DNA from: Verrucomicrobiota bacterium
GTDB lineage: Bacteria; Verrucomicrobiota; Verrucomicrobiia; Limisphaerales; JACRJZ01
Reading direction: 5' to 3'
Length of the DNA stretch: 64,000 nucleotides
Assembly (NCBI GenBank): GCA_016219875.1
Contig: JACRJZ010000062.1
Location: 1 to 64,000 of the forward strand
Shown here: in pieces, positions 45,467 to 53,365 of the stretch
Position numbering within the stretch: the first letter of the stretch is position 1
Layout: every line of letters begins with the position of its first letter
Translations under genes and position numbers: made by a program
Notes under the pieces: model-generated
Told to the model about the DNA's origin: nothing
Databases searched by the model: none
The model's input: the letters and a program-made list of their open reading frames with translations, nothing else

Positions 45467-46483
45467 ATGCCAGTACGTCTAGGACGTTTCGAGATGCCCA
45501 AACGGTTGGTCAAAGAAGACGCGACCGCCACCCCCACTTACGTGAAGTTCATCGCCGAGCCGTTTGAAACCGGCTACGGCCACACCATCGGCAACAGCCT
45601 ACGCCGGGTGCTCCTCAGCTCGCTCGAGGGGGCGGCCGTCACCTCCGTCAAAATGGACGGGGCGATGCACGAGTTCACGACCATCGATGGCGTGGTGGAG
45701 GACGTGACCGAAATCGTGCTCAACCTCAAGAAGGTCAAGTTTAAGTGCCATAGCCGCGATGCGCAGACCTTGCTCCTTTCCGTCAACAAGGAAGGCCCCA
45801 TCACCGCCGCGGACATTCAGCTCAACCAAAACGTCGAGTGCGTCACGCCCGACCAATTGATCTGCACTCTCGACCGCAAAAAGAAGTTCGAGATGGAGAT
45901 GGAGGTGAAGGTGGGCCGCGGATTCTGCCCCGGCGACGAGAACAAGAAGGTGGATCAGGCCATTGGCGTCATCGCCATCGACTCGCTCTTCTCGCCGGTG
46001 TCGCGCGTCCGTTACGCGGTCGAAGCCGCGCGCGTGGGCCAGCGCACCGATTACGACAAACTCATCCTCGAAGTCTGGACCGATGGCCGCCTCCTGCCCG
46101 AGGACGCCCTCACCCAGGCGTCGGCCATCCTCCAGCATCATCTCGACGTGTTTGTCGGCTACGACAAGAACGCCATCATGTTCGAGGAAGAAGTGCGCAA
46201 GGAGGACGACGAGCGCGTGAAGCTCAAGAAGCTGCTTAACATGTCGGTCAACGAGATCGAACTGAGCGTGCGCGCTGCCAACTGCCTCAACAACGCCAAC
46301 ATCACCACCGTGGGCCAGTTGGCCATGAAGACCGAGCAGGAGATGCTCAAGTACCGCAATTTCGGCAAGAAGTCCCTCAACGAGATCAAGGACAAGCTGG
46401 CCGGCCTCGGCCTGACCTTGGGCATGACCTTCGACCAGGAACTCTTCGAGACACCCGCGCCGAAGGAAGAGCCGGTCCTCTGA
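45467..46483 (+). CDS. rpoA: DNA-directed RNA polymerase subunit alpha
   Basis: 338 residues. The N-terminal assembly domain has FETGYGHTIGNSLRRVLLSS and GVVEDVTEIVLNLKKVKF; the DPVxxVxY-like SPVSRVRYAVEAARVGQRTD is present. The C-terminal DNA-binding domain (ELSVRAANCLNNANITTVGQ, LKYRNFGKKSLNEIKDKLAG) is intact. The 163-bp gap upstream, with its palindrome, sets it apart from rpsD. Confidence 0.98.
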   Translation: MPVRLGRFEMPKRLVKEDATATPTYVKFIAEPFETGYGHTIGNSLRRVLLSSLEGAAVTSVKMDGAMHEFTTIDGVVEDVTEIVLNLKKVKFKCHSRDAQTLLLSVNKEGPITAADIQLNQNVECVTPDQLICTLDRKKKFEMEMEVKVGRGFCPGDENKKVDQAIGVIAIDSLFSPVSRVRYAVEAARVGQRTDYDKLILEVWTDGRLLPEDALTQASAILQHHLDVFVGYDKNAIMFEEEVRKEDDERVKLKKLLNMSVNEIELSVRAANCLNNANITTVGQLAMKTEQEMLKYRNFGKKSLNEIKDKLAGLGLTLGMTFDQELFETPAPKEEPVL

Positions 46484-46516
46484 CCGCCCTCGGACACACC
46501 TCAAGACTGATTTGCT

Positions 46517-46945
46517 ATGCGACACCTTAAACGAACCGCCAAGCTGGGCCGCACGAGCGAGCATCGGAACATGATGCTGGCGAACCTCGTGTGCAGCCTC
46601 ATCACCGAGAATCGCATCACCACCACCCTGGCCAAGGCCAAAGCCGCCCGATCCGTCGCGGAGAAGATGGTCACCCTGGCCAAGAAGGGCACGCTCCACG
46701 CGCGCCGCTTGTGCGTGGCGCGGCTGCACCAGAATGGTCCCGTCAAACGCCTGTTCAAGGAATTCGGCCCCCTCTTCAAGGACCGTCGTGGCGGCTACAC
46801 CCGCATCATGCACCTGGGACAGCGCCGTGGTGATGCCGCCCAGCGCGCCATCCTCGAATGGGTCGAACTTCCCATCGAGGCCGTCGAAGCTCCCAAGCCG
46901 GCGGAAACCAAGCCCGAGGAGAAGACGGAAGGCGACAAGAAGTAG
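46517..46945 (+). CDS. rplQ: 50S ribosomal protein L17
   Basis: 142 residues. MRHLKRTAKLGRTSEHRNMM, NLVCSLITENRITTTLAKAK and GGYTRIMHLGQRRGDAAQRA are typical. An acidic/proline-rich tail (EAPKPAETKPEEKTEGDKK) extends it beyond the 127 residues of E. coli. It is the last gene of the cluster. Confidence 0.98.
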   Translation: MRHLKRTAKLGRTSEHRNMMLANLVCSLITENRITTTLAKAKAARSVAEKMVTLAKKGTLHARRLCVARLHQNGPVKRLFKEFGPLFKDRRGGYTRIMHLGQRRGDAAQRAILEWVELPIEAVEAPKPAETKPEEKTEGDKK

Positions 46946-46969
46946 CCGTCCCACACCCGAATTCAAACC

Positions 46970-47009
46970 GCAGAAGCCCGTCCGCAAGGACGGGCTTCTG
47001 CCTTTGTTG
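46970..47009 (+). terminator. Intrinsic terminator of the ribosomal superoperon
   Basis: GCAGAAGCCCGTCC and its exact complement form a perfect 14-bp stem closed by a GCAA tetraloop, followed by CTTTGTTGT. It starts 25 bp after the rplQ stop. Confidence 0.93.
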
Positions 47010-47036
47010 TCGCGGTATTGAACTGTTATTGACTCC

Positions 47037-47124
47037 GCGCTTGTCGTCGCTCGTTGTCCTCGGCTCCTGGCGTGGAGTTTCGAGGACGAGGACGAAGGAC
47101 GAAGGACGACGACGAGCGACGAGC
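47037..47124. repeat. Palindrome with GAAGGAC heptamer repeats
   Basis: The left arm 47037-47063 (CTTGTCGTCGCTCGTTGTCC) pairs with the distal part of 47081-47124, which contains GAAGGAC/GACGAGC units with a period of 7. It lies between the ribosomal terminator and the convergent protease gene. Confidence 0.75.
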
Positions 47125-47160
47125 TGTCGTCGCGGAAAATAGGATTCTACTCCGGCGCGC

Positions 47161-48495
47161 TCAGTTTCCTTGCAGGCGCACGGTGCCGCGGTCGGTGGCC
47201 AGGGTGAGGCGCTTGGTGATCCGGAGGGGGCCGACGTAGGTGCCCGCCTTGATTTGCAGGCGGTCCCCTTCCTGGGCCGCGCAGTTGATGGCGTCCGCCA
47301 CGGTCTTGTAGGCGCCGCCCACGCAGACCTCGAAGAGCGCCGGATCAAGCAGCGGCCAGGGCCAGTCGGACGGATACTCGGGCGGTTTGCCCAGGTAGTC
47401 CGGCGGGGGCCACGGCCAATCCGAGGGCACCTTGGGCGGGCGCGGTGGCGTCGAGGGGTCGATGGGGAAGGTGTTGCAGGTTCGCCGCAGGTAATATTCC
47501 GGTCCCGGCGGATGCGCGTTCAGTTCGTCCGTGTACCAGGAAGTCGGCCCTGGAAGATGCTCGACCAGGCCGGCCAGTTGGCTCAACAACTCGCAGGGGG
47601 AAAGGCCAAGGGCATCCTTGTCCACGAAGACGGTCGTGCCGCTGCTGATCTCCCGGCGGGCCGCATTCGCGATGTCCACCATGTGGTCCCATTGGTCGTG
47701 AGTCAGGCGGTTGGCAAGGCCGCCGTCATCGCGGTGGTAGGACATCAGGTTGTGAAACACGTCGTCCACCTGGCGCCGCTGGCCTGCGCTGAGCGCGGCG
47801 TAGAACTGGTTGAAGTTCTCCAAGGCGATTTCGTTGGTGCTGTGCCAGCAGTCGGAGTCGCGGACGGTGTCCGCAATCCGATCGCTGGAAGACTCCACGC
47901 CGAATTCGTCTTTGCAGTCATCGCACGTGTTGCAGCAGCCGTGCGTGTGGCACAAATCCATGGCGTGGCCGAATTCGTGGAAGAACGTGGTCTTGCCAGC
48001 GTCCACCCGCATGATGATCAGGTCGCTCAGCACCGGCAGGATCGGCCGCGGCGAAGTCGCCCCGCCGCCGCCTTGAGCATTCGAAATGTACACGTTGATC
48101 GCCTCGCGCCGGTACCGATACACGTTGTCCGTGAGACGATGGCGATCGATTTCCCGCTCGAGGTCGGTCCACGTTTGGTCATCGTAAGGATCGGCATTGA
48201 ACCAGTTGCTCAGCGAGGTGGGGAGCTCGACGATCTCGGTGAGTTCGAACTGGTAGCCCCAGCCCATGCTGGCCAGCAACCGGTTGTTCTCGGCGATGTG
48301 GGCGACGATGTTGCTCTGCGCGTCGAAGTTGTGCCGCTCCGGATTTGAGTCGGCGGAGGCGGGCCAGTTGCCGGCCGCATTGCGAAAGACCTTCACCGAT
48401 ACCCGCCACTGAATCCAAGCCGCCGCATCGTGAGCGGCCAGGAGGAAACCGCCAAACACCAGGAGCATCAGACCGTGTCGTTGGATTGCGTTCAT
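47161..48495 (-). CDS. Exported zincin-like metalloprotease with C-terminal beta-helix segment
   Basis: 444 residues. A signal peptide (LMLLVFGGFLLAAHDAAA) ends near residue 26. HEFGHAMDLCH (173-183) is an HExxHxxxxxH zinc site and NLMSYH (about 249-254) could be the Met-turn, which fits the metzincin/pappalysin (M43-like) group; the usual glycine of HExxHxxG is replaced by Asp. A cysteine-rich insert follows the site (CCNTCDDCKDEFG). Residues 330-390 are proline/tryptophan-rich repeats (PSDWPWP twice). The C-terminus (CVGGAYKTVADAINCAAQEG) is the first coil of a DUF1565-type beta-helix that ends early. It lies 10 bp downstream of the surface-protein gene on the same strand, so they are probably co-transcribed; the protease might process that protein. 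Confidence 0.78.
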   Translation of the reverse strand: MNAIQRHGLMLLVFGGFLLAAHDAAAWIQWRVSVKVFRNAAGNWPASADSNPERHNFDAQSNIVAHIAENNRLLASMGWGYQFELTEIVELPTSLSNWFNADPYDDQTWTDLEREIDRHRLTDNVYRYRREAINVYISNAQGGGGATSPRPILPVLSDLIIMRVDAGKTTFFHEFGHAMDLCHTHGCCNTCDDCKDEFGVESSSDRIADTVRDSDCWHSTNEIALENFNQFYAALSAGQRRQVDDVFHNLMSYHRDDGGLANRLTHDQWDHMVDIANAARREISSGTTVFVDKDALGLSPCELLSQLAGLVEHLPGPTSWYTDELNAHPPGPEYYLRRTCNTFPIDPSTPPRPPKVPSDWPWPPPDYLGKPPEYPSDWPWPLLDPALFEVCVGGAYKTVADAINCAAQEGDRLQIKAGTYVGPLRITKRLTLATDRGTVRLQGN

Positions 48496-48505
48496 CGCAG
48501 GCTCC

Positions 48506-51466
48506 CTATTGCAGGCTCACCAACACCAGGACCAGGCCTCGGCCTTCCTTCAGCCCGGTCATCGCTTTGCCGAGGATTGCGCCGTAGGCTTGCGTGCGGT
48601 CACTCGCCGTCATGACGTGGCCCGGTGTCGCGGACGTGGTCAGCAAGTCGCCGGGTTTGATCGGTGTCTCACCGGCGTCGGCCAACGCATAGACGCGGCC
48701 GGTCAACGCGATGTGTTCGGTGCCTTCCAGCACGCCCTCTTGCCGGAGCGTGAGTCCGGGTCGCACGCCGTTGGCGCCGCTGACGATGCCGGCCACGCGA
48801 GTGTCGTAGGGGCGATCAGCCAGCTTGAGCTTGCCGGGGTTCTCGTCGTCGATCACGACCACCGCGCCTTTGGGGATGTTCTGCTGGGAAAGCTCGAAGG
48901 GTTCCGCCACGTCGCTGCCGCCCCGAATGTCCAGGACGGTCACCGAGGCTTGCTGGGCGTAAAGGTCCATGAAACTGCGCGTGCTCGCGTTGTAAAGCGT
49001 CACCTGGGTGACGTTGGAGTTCAGGCTGCCCACCTGCACGTCGTTGCCGATGCCGTCGCCGCCGAGATAGGCCTGCTCGTTGGCGGGGCCATCGACCCGC
49101 AGGAGACTGCCGGCCACGTGGAACTTGGCTTGAGGACCGTTGGTGCCGGTGCCGATGCCCACATCACCGTTGTTGGCGATGCTCACGCGCGGAGCCCAGT
49201 AGGTGCAGAGGTCAAGCCCCCATTGGTTGGGACCCGCGACGCCGCGGCGCGAGAAAATGCCCTCGCCACTTCCGAGGCCAAACTGAATCCCGGAAGAGAG
49301 GCCGTTCGAGTTGGCGCTGTTGGCATCGACGATCACGCCGGCCTTCAGCGTCAGCAGGCCGTTGGTGTCGAGGTTGGCCACTTCGCCTGCGGCGTTTCCG
49401 AACGCGGCCAACTTGCCGGTCCCGGTGGAACCGACATTCAACACGGCGTCGGGCGAATGGCCGGCGGAGAGCAATCGCAGGGCGGGACCGGAGTTGCCGC
49501 TGGGGTTGTTGTTCTCGATGAAGCTGAGGGGCGAGGTCCAGTTGCCCGTGCGACTGCCGCGCACGGTGAGCAACCCGGTGACGTTGGCGGTGCCGATGCC
49601 CACGCCGCCGCCGGCGCGGACCAGGAACTGGTTTTCCGCCGACGAGGCAAAATCGAGATCTTGCGAGTCCGCCCAGACGAACGCGCCCTGGTGGTTGGCT
49701 TTGGCGCGACGCCCGGCGGCGAAGGAATAGTGCTGGGCAGCTTCATTGCGAAGCCCGCCCGGGACGGCCGCGTAATTGCCGGCGGCGACGTTGTAGGCGC
49801 CGCCGCCCACGAACGACGCGGCGCCGCGCACTTCGTTGTTGTAGCCGCCGCTGATGGCGCTGAAGTTACCGCCCATGCGATTCACGTTGAACTGCATGCC
49901 ACCCCCCGCGATGACCGAGCCATAGACGCCGTTACTCACGACGTTGCCGCTGTAACCGGCCACCACGTTGGGGCTGGTAGCGTTGGGCTCGAGGCGTAGC
50001 GCGCGAGCGGAATTGACCCGGAAGTCCAGGGCCCGGTCGTCGGTCGTGCCCAGGAAGTGCGTGCCGGAGCTGGTGCCGGCGTTGCCGTTGATGCCCCATG
50101 CTCCGGCCAGGCTGACGTTCAGGTTGGTCAGCCCGGAACCATCCCCGCGCACCGCACCGCTGAAGGTGCCGCCGAACTGGTTGGCCCCGTTGGTGGCGGT
50201 GGTCACGCCGGCGAATCGATTCGAGGCGGTGAACGTGTTGTTCGTGCCCAAGACGGAGCCGAAAGCCAGGTTGGTCAACAGCGAGCCGTCTCCGCGGAAA
50301 TAATCCGCTGCGTTTGTCCCGCGCACGTGCAACTGGGCTTGAGGATTGTTCGTGCCCAGGCCCACGCCGCCGCTGGCGCGAACGAGGAATTGATTCGTGC
50401 CGGTTGAACCGAAGTCGGCGTTCTGCGCATCCGACCAGACGAAGGCACCCCGGTTGGTCGCCTTGGCGCGGTTGCCGGCGGCCAGGCTGTAGTCGGCGCC
50501 GGCCACGTTCCGCGAACCGCCGGGCACGGTCGAATACCAACCGGCAGCGCTGTTCGAATCACCGCCCGCCACGGTGCCCAGCGTGCCGGTAACACGATTG
50601 CCATAGCCGCCGCCGATCGTGCCGCGGTCCCGTCCGGCCACGTTGTTGTCGCCGCCGGCCACGACGGCGCTTCCGCCATAGGCCTCGTTCCTGTAGCCGG
50701 ACAGCACGGCGCTGTTGTTCCCACCCACCCGGTTTTCATTCGCGGCAAACCCGCCGCCGCCGATCACCGCGCCCGCCACGCCGTTGCTCACCACGTTGCC
50801 GCTGTAGCCGCCCACGAGGTTGGGGCTGGTGGCGTTGGGCTCCAGACGCAACGCGCGCTGATCGTTCACCTTCACTTCGACCGCCTGGTTGTCGCGGGTG
50901 CCGATGAAGTGAGTGCCGGCTGTGGTGCCCAGATTTCCGCTCAGGCGCCAGAACGTGTTCGACGCCACCGTCCCGCTCAGGTCCGCGAGGCTGATCGCGC
51001 CATCGGCGATCTTGGAGGCATCGACCGAACCGGCCTGCAGCGCCGCGCTTCCCACGGCGCCGGCTGCGACTCCCGCGGCGACGGCGGCGTCCGCGGCGCG
51101 GATCGCGTAGGGAGTCGGCGTGATCCGCTGCCGGGGCGAAAGGGTGGTGAAGGTCCCGGAGCCGTTGGTGCGCACGGCGATCTCCAGCCAGCGGTCCGCG
51201 CCGGAGAACGCGCCGGCTCCGAAACCCAGGGTGACGGCGAAGTTGCCCCCGGTCACGGGCAGCGCGTTGGTCGAGACGGTGCCGCCGACCTGGGCAGCGC
51301 CGCCCAGGGCGTCATAGAGTTTGAACGTGAAATCGTACCAGCCGGAAGCAGGCACGCCGCCCGCTGCCGAGAGCTGGCCCTGATAGGTGAAGACAGGGGT
51401 TTGTGCCCGAAGCGAAGAAGGCGTGAACACGAGAGCCGTCAGTACAACAAGAGCGATTCGTTTCAT
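48506..51466 (-). CDS. Exported YadA-head-like surface protein
   Basis: 986 residues from the ATG at 51466, which opens a signal peptide (MKRIALVVLTALVFTPSSLR). Residues about 20-130 form an N-terminal beta domain (VFTYQGQLSAAGGVPASGWY). Two copies of a head unit follow, each with ALRLEPNATSPN, GYSGNVVSNGV and then Hep_Hag/YadA-head-like left-handed repeats (GGDSNSAAGWYSTVPGGSRN; AAGNRAKATNRGAFVWSD). The C-terminal 130 residues (GAVVVIDDENPGKLKLADRP, RVAGIVSGANGVRPG, ALTGRVYALADA, GDLLTTSATPGHVM, GLVLVLVSLQ) match a tail domain common in surface or phage-fibre-like proteins of this phylum. There is no autotransporter barrel, so export beyond the Sec step is unknown. Likely a trimeric fibre. 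Confidence 0.78.
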   Translation of the reverse strand: MKRIALVVLTALVFTPSSLRAQTPVFTYQGQLSAAGGVPASGWYDFTFKLYDALGGAAQVGGTVSTNALPVTGGNFAVTLGFGAGAFSGADRWLEIAVRTNGSGTFTTLSPRQRITPTPYAIRAADAAVAAGVAAGAVGSAALQAGSVDASKIADGAISLADLSGTVASNTFWRLSGNLGTTAGTHFIGTRDNQAVEVKVNDQRALRLEPNATSPNLVGGYSGNVVSNGVAGAVIGGGGFAANENRVGGNNSAVLSGYRNEAYGGSAVVAGGDNNVAGRDRGTIGGGYGNRVTGTLGTVAGGDSNSAAGWYSTVPGGSRNVAGADYSLAAGNRAKATNRGAFVWSDAQNADFGSTGTNQFLVRASGGVGLGTNNPQAQLHVRGTNAADYFRGDGSLLTNLAFGSVLGTNNTFTASNRFAGVTTATNGANQFGGTFSGAVRGDGSGLTNLNVSLAGAWGINGNAGTSSGTHFLGTTDDRALDFRVNSARALRLEPNATSPNVVAGYSGNVVSNGVYGSVIAGGGMQFNVNRMGGNFSAISGGYNNEVRGAASFVGGGAYNVAAGNYAAVPGGLRNEAAQHYSFAAGRRAKANHQGAFVWADSQDLDFASSAENQFLVRAGGGVGIGTANVTGLLTVRGSRTGNWTSPLSFIENNNPSGNSGPALRLLSAGHSPDAVLNVGSTGTGKLAAFGNAAGEVANLDTNGLLTLKAGVIVDANSANSNGLSSGIQFGLGSGEGIFSRRGVAGPNQWGLDLCTYWAPRVSIANNGDVGIGTGTNGPQAKFHVAGSLLRVDGPANEQAYLGGDGIGNDVQVGSLNSNVTQVTLYNASTRSFMDLYAQQASVTVLDIRGGSDVAEPFELSQQNIPKGAVVVIDDENPGKLKLADRPYDTRVAGIVSGANGVRPGLTLRQEGVLEGTEHIALTGRVYALADAGETPIKPGDLLTTSATPGHVMTASDRTQAYGAILGKAMTGLKEGRGLVLVLVSLQ

Positions 51467-52024
51467 ACGTGTGCTTGTGCGCGCGATGGAAAACGATTCG
51501 AGATCGAAAGGCAAGGCGATAGTCTCGACCGGGCAGGCCCACACCCGGCTGAGTCAAGAAAGTGGACGGGGCACGGCGTTCCGCTGCTTCAAGAAGGTTT
51601 CACCGGACAGGCTTGCGACCATCCAGCGCTGACAAACTTTGAGAGAAGCAACTTTTGATTCGGGTGGCGGCATTCAACTGCGAGGAGACTCCGCCTTGGA
51701 GATTCCTTGGTGTCGCCACCGCCCGATCCTTTCCTTTCGCGACTTCCTTGGCCGCCCAAGTCGGGTCCAAAAACCGTGAGCGGGTTTGGATTCGGCGGTA
51801 GCCCGCATTTCTCACCGGACCGCGGCCGGTCCCCGGCCGCAGCGCCTGTCACATGGCATCCTGTTGCGACCGGGGACCGGTCGCGGTCCGACACCTTGCG
51901 GCTGCGCCGATCTTGTGGTGAGAAATGCGGGGTAGTGCCGATCGCCGATCAGGTCGCTGGTTGCTGGGCCTCGCGAAGATCGCGGATTGGCGGTCGGCCA
52001 CGGATCGCGGTAGCTTCCGCTCTT
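51467..52024. other. Divergent intergenic region with a nested palindrome
   Basis: A 558-bp gap between the surface-protein start and the glycosyltransferase start. Positions 51467-51792 show no gene or clear promoter boxes. Positions 51793-51940 are a nested palindrome, listed separately. The open frame that crosses it upstream of 52025 looks like repeat translation, not protein. Confidence 0.6.
51793..51940. repeat. Family C nested palindrome
   Basis: The outer arms 51793-51816 and 51917-51940 share CCCGCATTTCTCACC. The inner arms 51817-51840 and 51866-51889 (GGACCGCG and CGCGGTCC, 22 of 24 paired) continue the stem. Each inner arm is itself a near-palindrome around CCGGTCCCCGG. The potential stem is about 48 bp with a bulge on the right side. 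Confidence 0.85.
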
Positions 52025-53317
52025 GTGACAAGCAGTTGTTTGTTGACGACCGGCGCGCCGAGACGAATTGGTTTCATCTCGACGCGGTTTCATGGAACCG
52101 ACGGCGTGACTCTGGAGGCGCGCAAGTGGGCGCACATCTTCCAGGGCCTGGGCCACTCCTGCTTTTGGATGGCCGGCTTGCTCGACGCGCCGCCCGAAAT
52201 CAGCCACCCCGCGCCGCTCGCGTTCTTCAACCACCCCGAGGTCGCGGACGTGCAGGCCAAGCTCTTCGGGGTCGCCTGCCGCACGCGCGCCATCACCGGC
52301 CAGATCCAGGCCATCAAGGAGCGATTGAAGGACGACCTCTATCGCTTCATCGACAGATTCCAGATCGAAGTGCTCATCCCGGAAAACATTCTCGCCATCC
52401 CGATGCATGTGCCGTTGGGGCTGGCGATGACGGAAGTGATCGCCGAAAACACGCTGCCGGTGATCTCGCATCATCACGACTTCGCCTGGGAGCGTGAGCG
52501 GTTCACGCTCAACGCGGTGAACGATTACCTCCAAGCCGCCTTCCCGCCGCTGCTCCACGGCATGGAACACGTGGTCATCAACTCGATGGCCCAAAAAGAA
52601 CTGGCCCGCCGACTGGGCATCCCATCGCAGATCATTCCGAACGTGCTCGACTTCGAGACGCCGCCGCCCGGCCTGGATGACTACAACCGCGACCTGCGCC
52701 GCGAAATTGGCCTACGGGACGACGACTGGTTCATCCTCCAGCCGACGCGCGTCGTTTTCCGCAAGGGTATCGAGCACGCGATTGATCTGGTCCGCCGGCT
52801 CAACGATCCCCGCGCCAAACTGGTCGTCTCGCATCCGGCCGGCGACGAGGGCAGCGCCTACATGGCCATGCTCAACGATCGCATCGCCGATGCGGGAGTG
52901 GACGTGCGCTTCATCGCGGATCGGGTGGGGGAGACGCGCGGCTTGAACACGGAGGGGCGCAAGGTCTATACGCTCTTCGACATCTATCCGCACGCCGACC
53001 TTGTCACCTATCCGAGCCACTATGAAGGCTTCGGCAACGCCTTCCTGGAAGCGGTCTATTTCGGCAAACAGGTGGTCGTGAACACCTACGCGGTCTATGC
53101 GCGCGACATTGATCCGCTCGGGTTCAAGACCGTCGAGATGTCCCAACTGGTGACCCGCGAGGTCGTGGAGCAAGTCCGCGCCGTCCTGCACGACACGACG
53201 CTGCGAGGCGAGTGGGCGAAGACCAACTTCGCTTTGGGGCTGAAATATTTTTCCTACGCGGTCGCCCGGCGCAAACTGGCCGCGCGCCTGGCCAACCTGT
53301 TCGGCGAAGGCGTGTGA
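52025..53317 (+). CDS. GT4-type glycosyltransferase
   Basis: 430 residues from a GTG at 52025; TTG codons at 52040 and 52043 are also possible, and no ATG is well placed. The protein proper begins near RRIGFISTRFHGTDGVTLEA. The GT-B fold is clear: N-terminal acceptor domain (LGHSCFWMAGLLD; PVISHHHDFAWERERF), then PNVLDFETPPPG, LQPTRVVFRKGIEHAIDLVR and SHYEGFGNAFLEAVYFGK, which holds the E-x7-E nucleotide-sugar motif of family GT4. It probably makes a glycoside or cell-envelope glycan with a retaining mechanism; donor and acceptor are unknown. The DNA upstream is a nested palindrome, so the true promoter and start are uncertain. Confidence 0.82.
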   Translation: MTSSCLLTTGAPRRIGFISTRFHGTDGVTLEARKWAHIFQGLGHSCFWMAGLLDAPPEISHPAPLAFFNHPEVADVQAKLFGVACRTRAITGQIQAIKERLKDDLYRFIDRFQIEVLIPENILAIPMHVPLGLAMTEVIAENTLPVISHHHDFAWERERFTLNAVNDYLQAAFPPLLHGMEHVVINSMAQKELARRLGIPSQIIPNVLDFETPPPGLDDYNRDLRREIGLRDDDWFILQPTRVVFRKGIEHAIDLVRRLNDPRAKLVVSHPAGDEGSAYMAMLNDRIADAGVDVRFIADRVGETRGLNTEGRKVYTLFDIYPHADLVTYPSHYEGFGNAFLEAVYFGKQVVVNTYAVYARDIDPLGFKTVEMSQLVTREVVEQVRAVLHDTTLRGEWAKTNFALGLKYFSYAVARRKLAARLANLFGEGV

Positions 53318-53365
53318 GACACGCACCTTGTGCCGAAAGGCCCCCCTGCTGAGTCAGGCCGCGGA

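Noticed and set aside
33588..46945. tRNA or rRNA genes in or near the ribosomal cluster
   Set aside because: No cloverleaf or conserved rRNA segment was recognised in any gap of the window.
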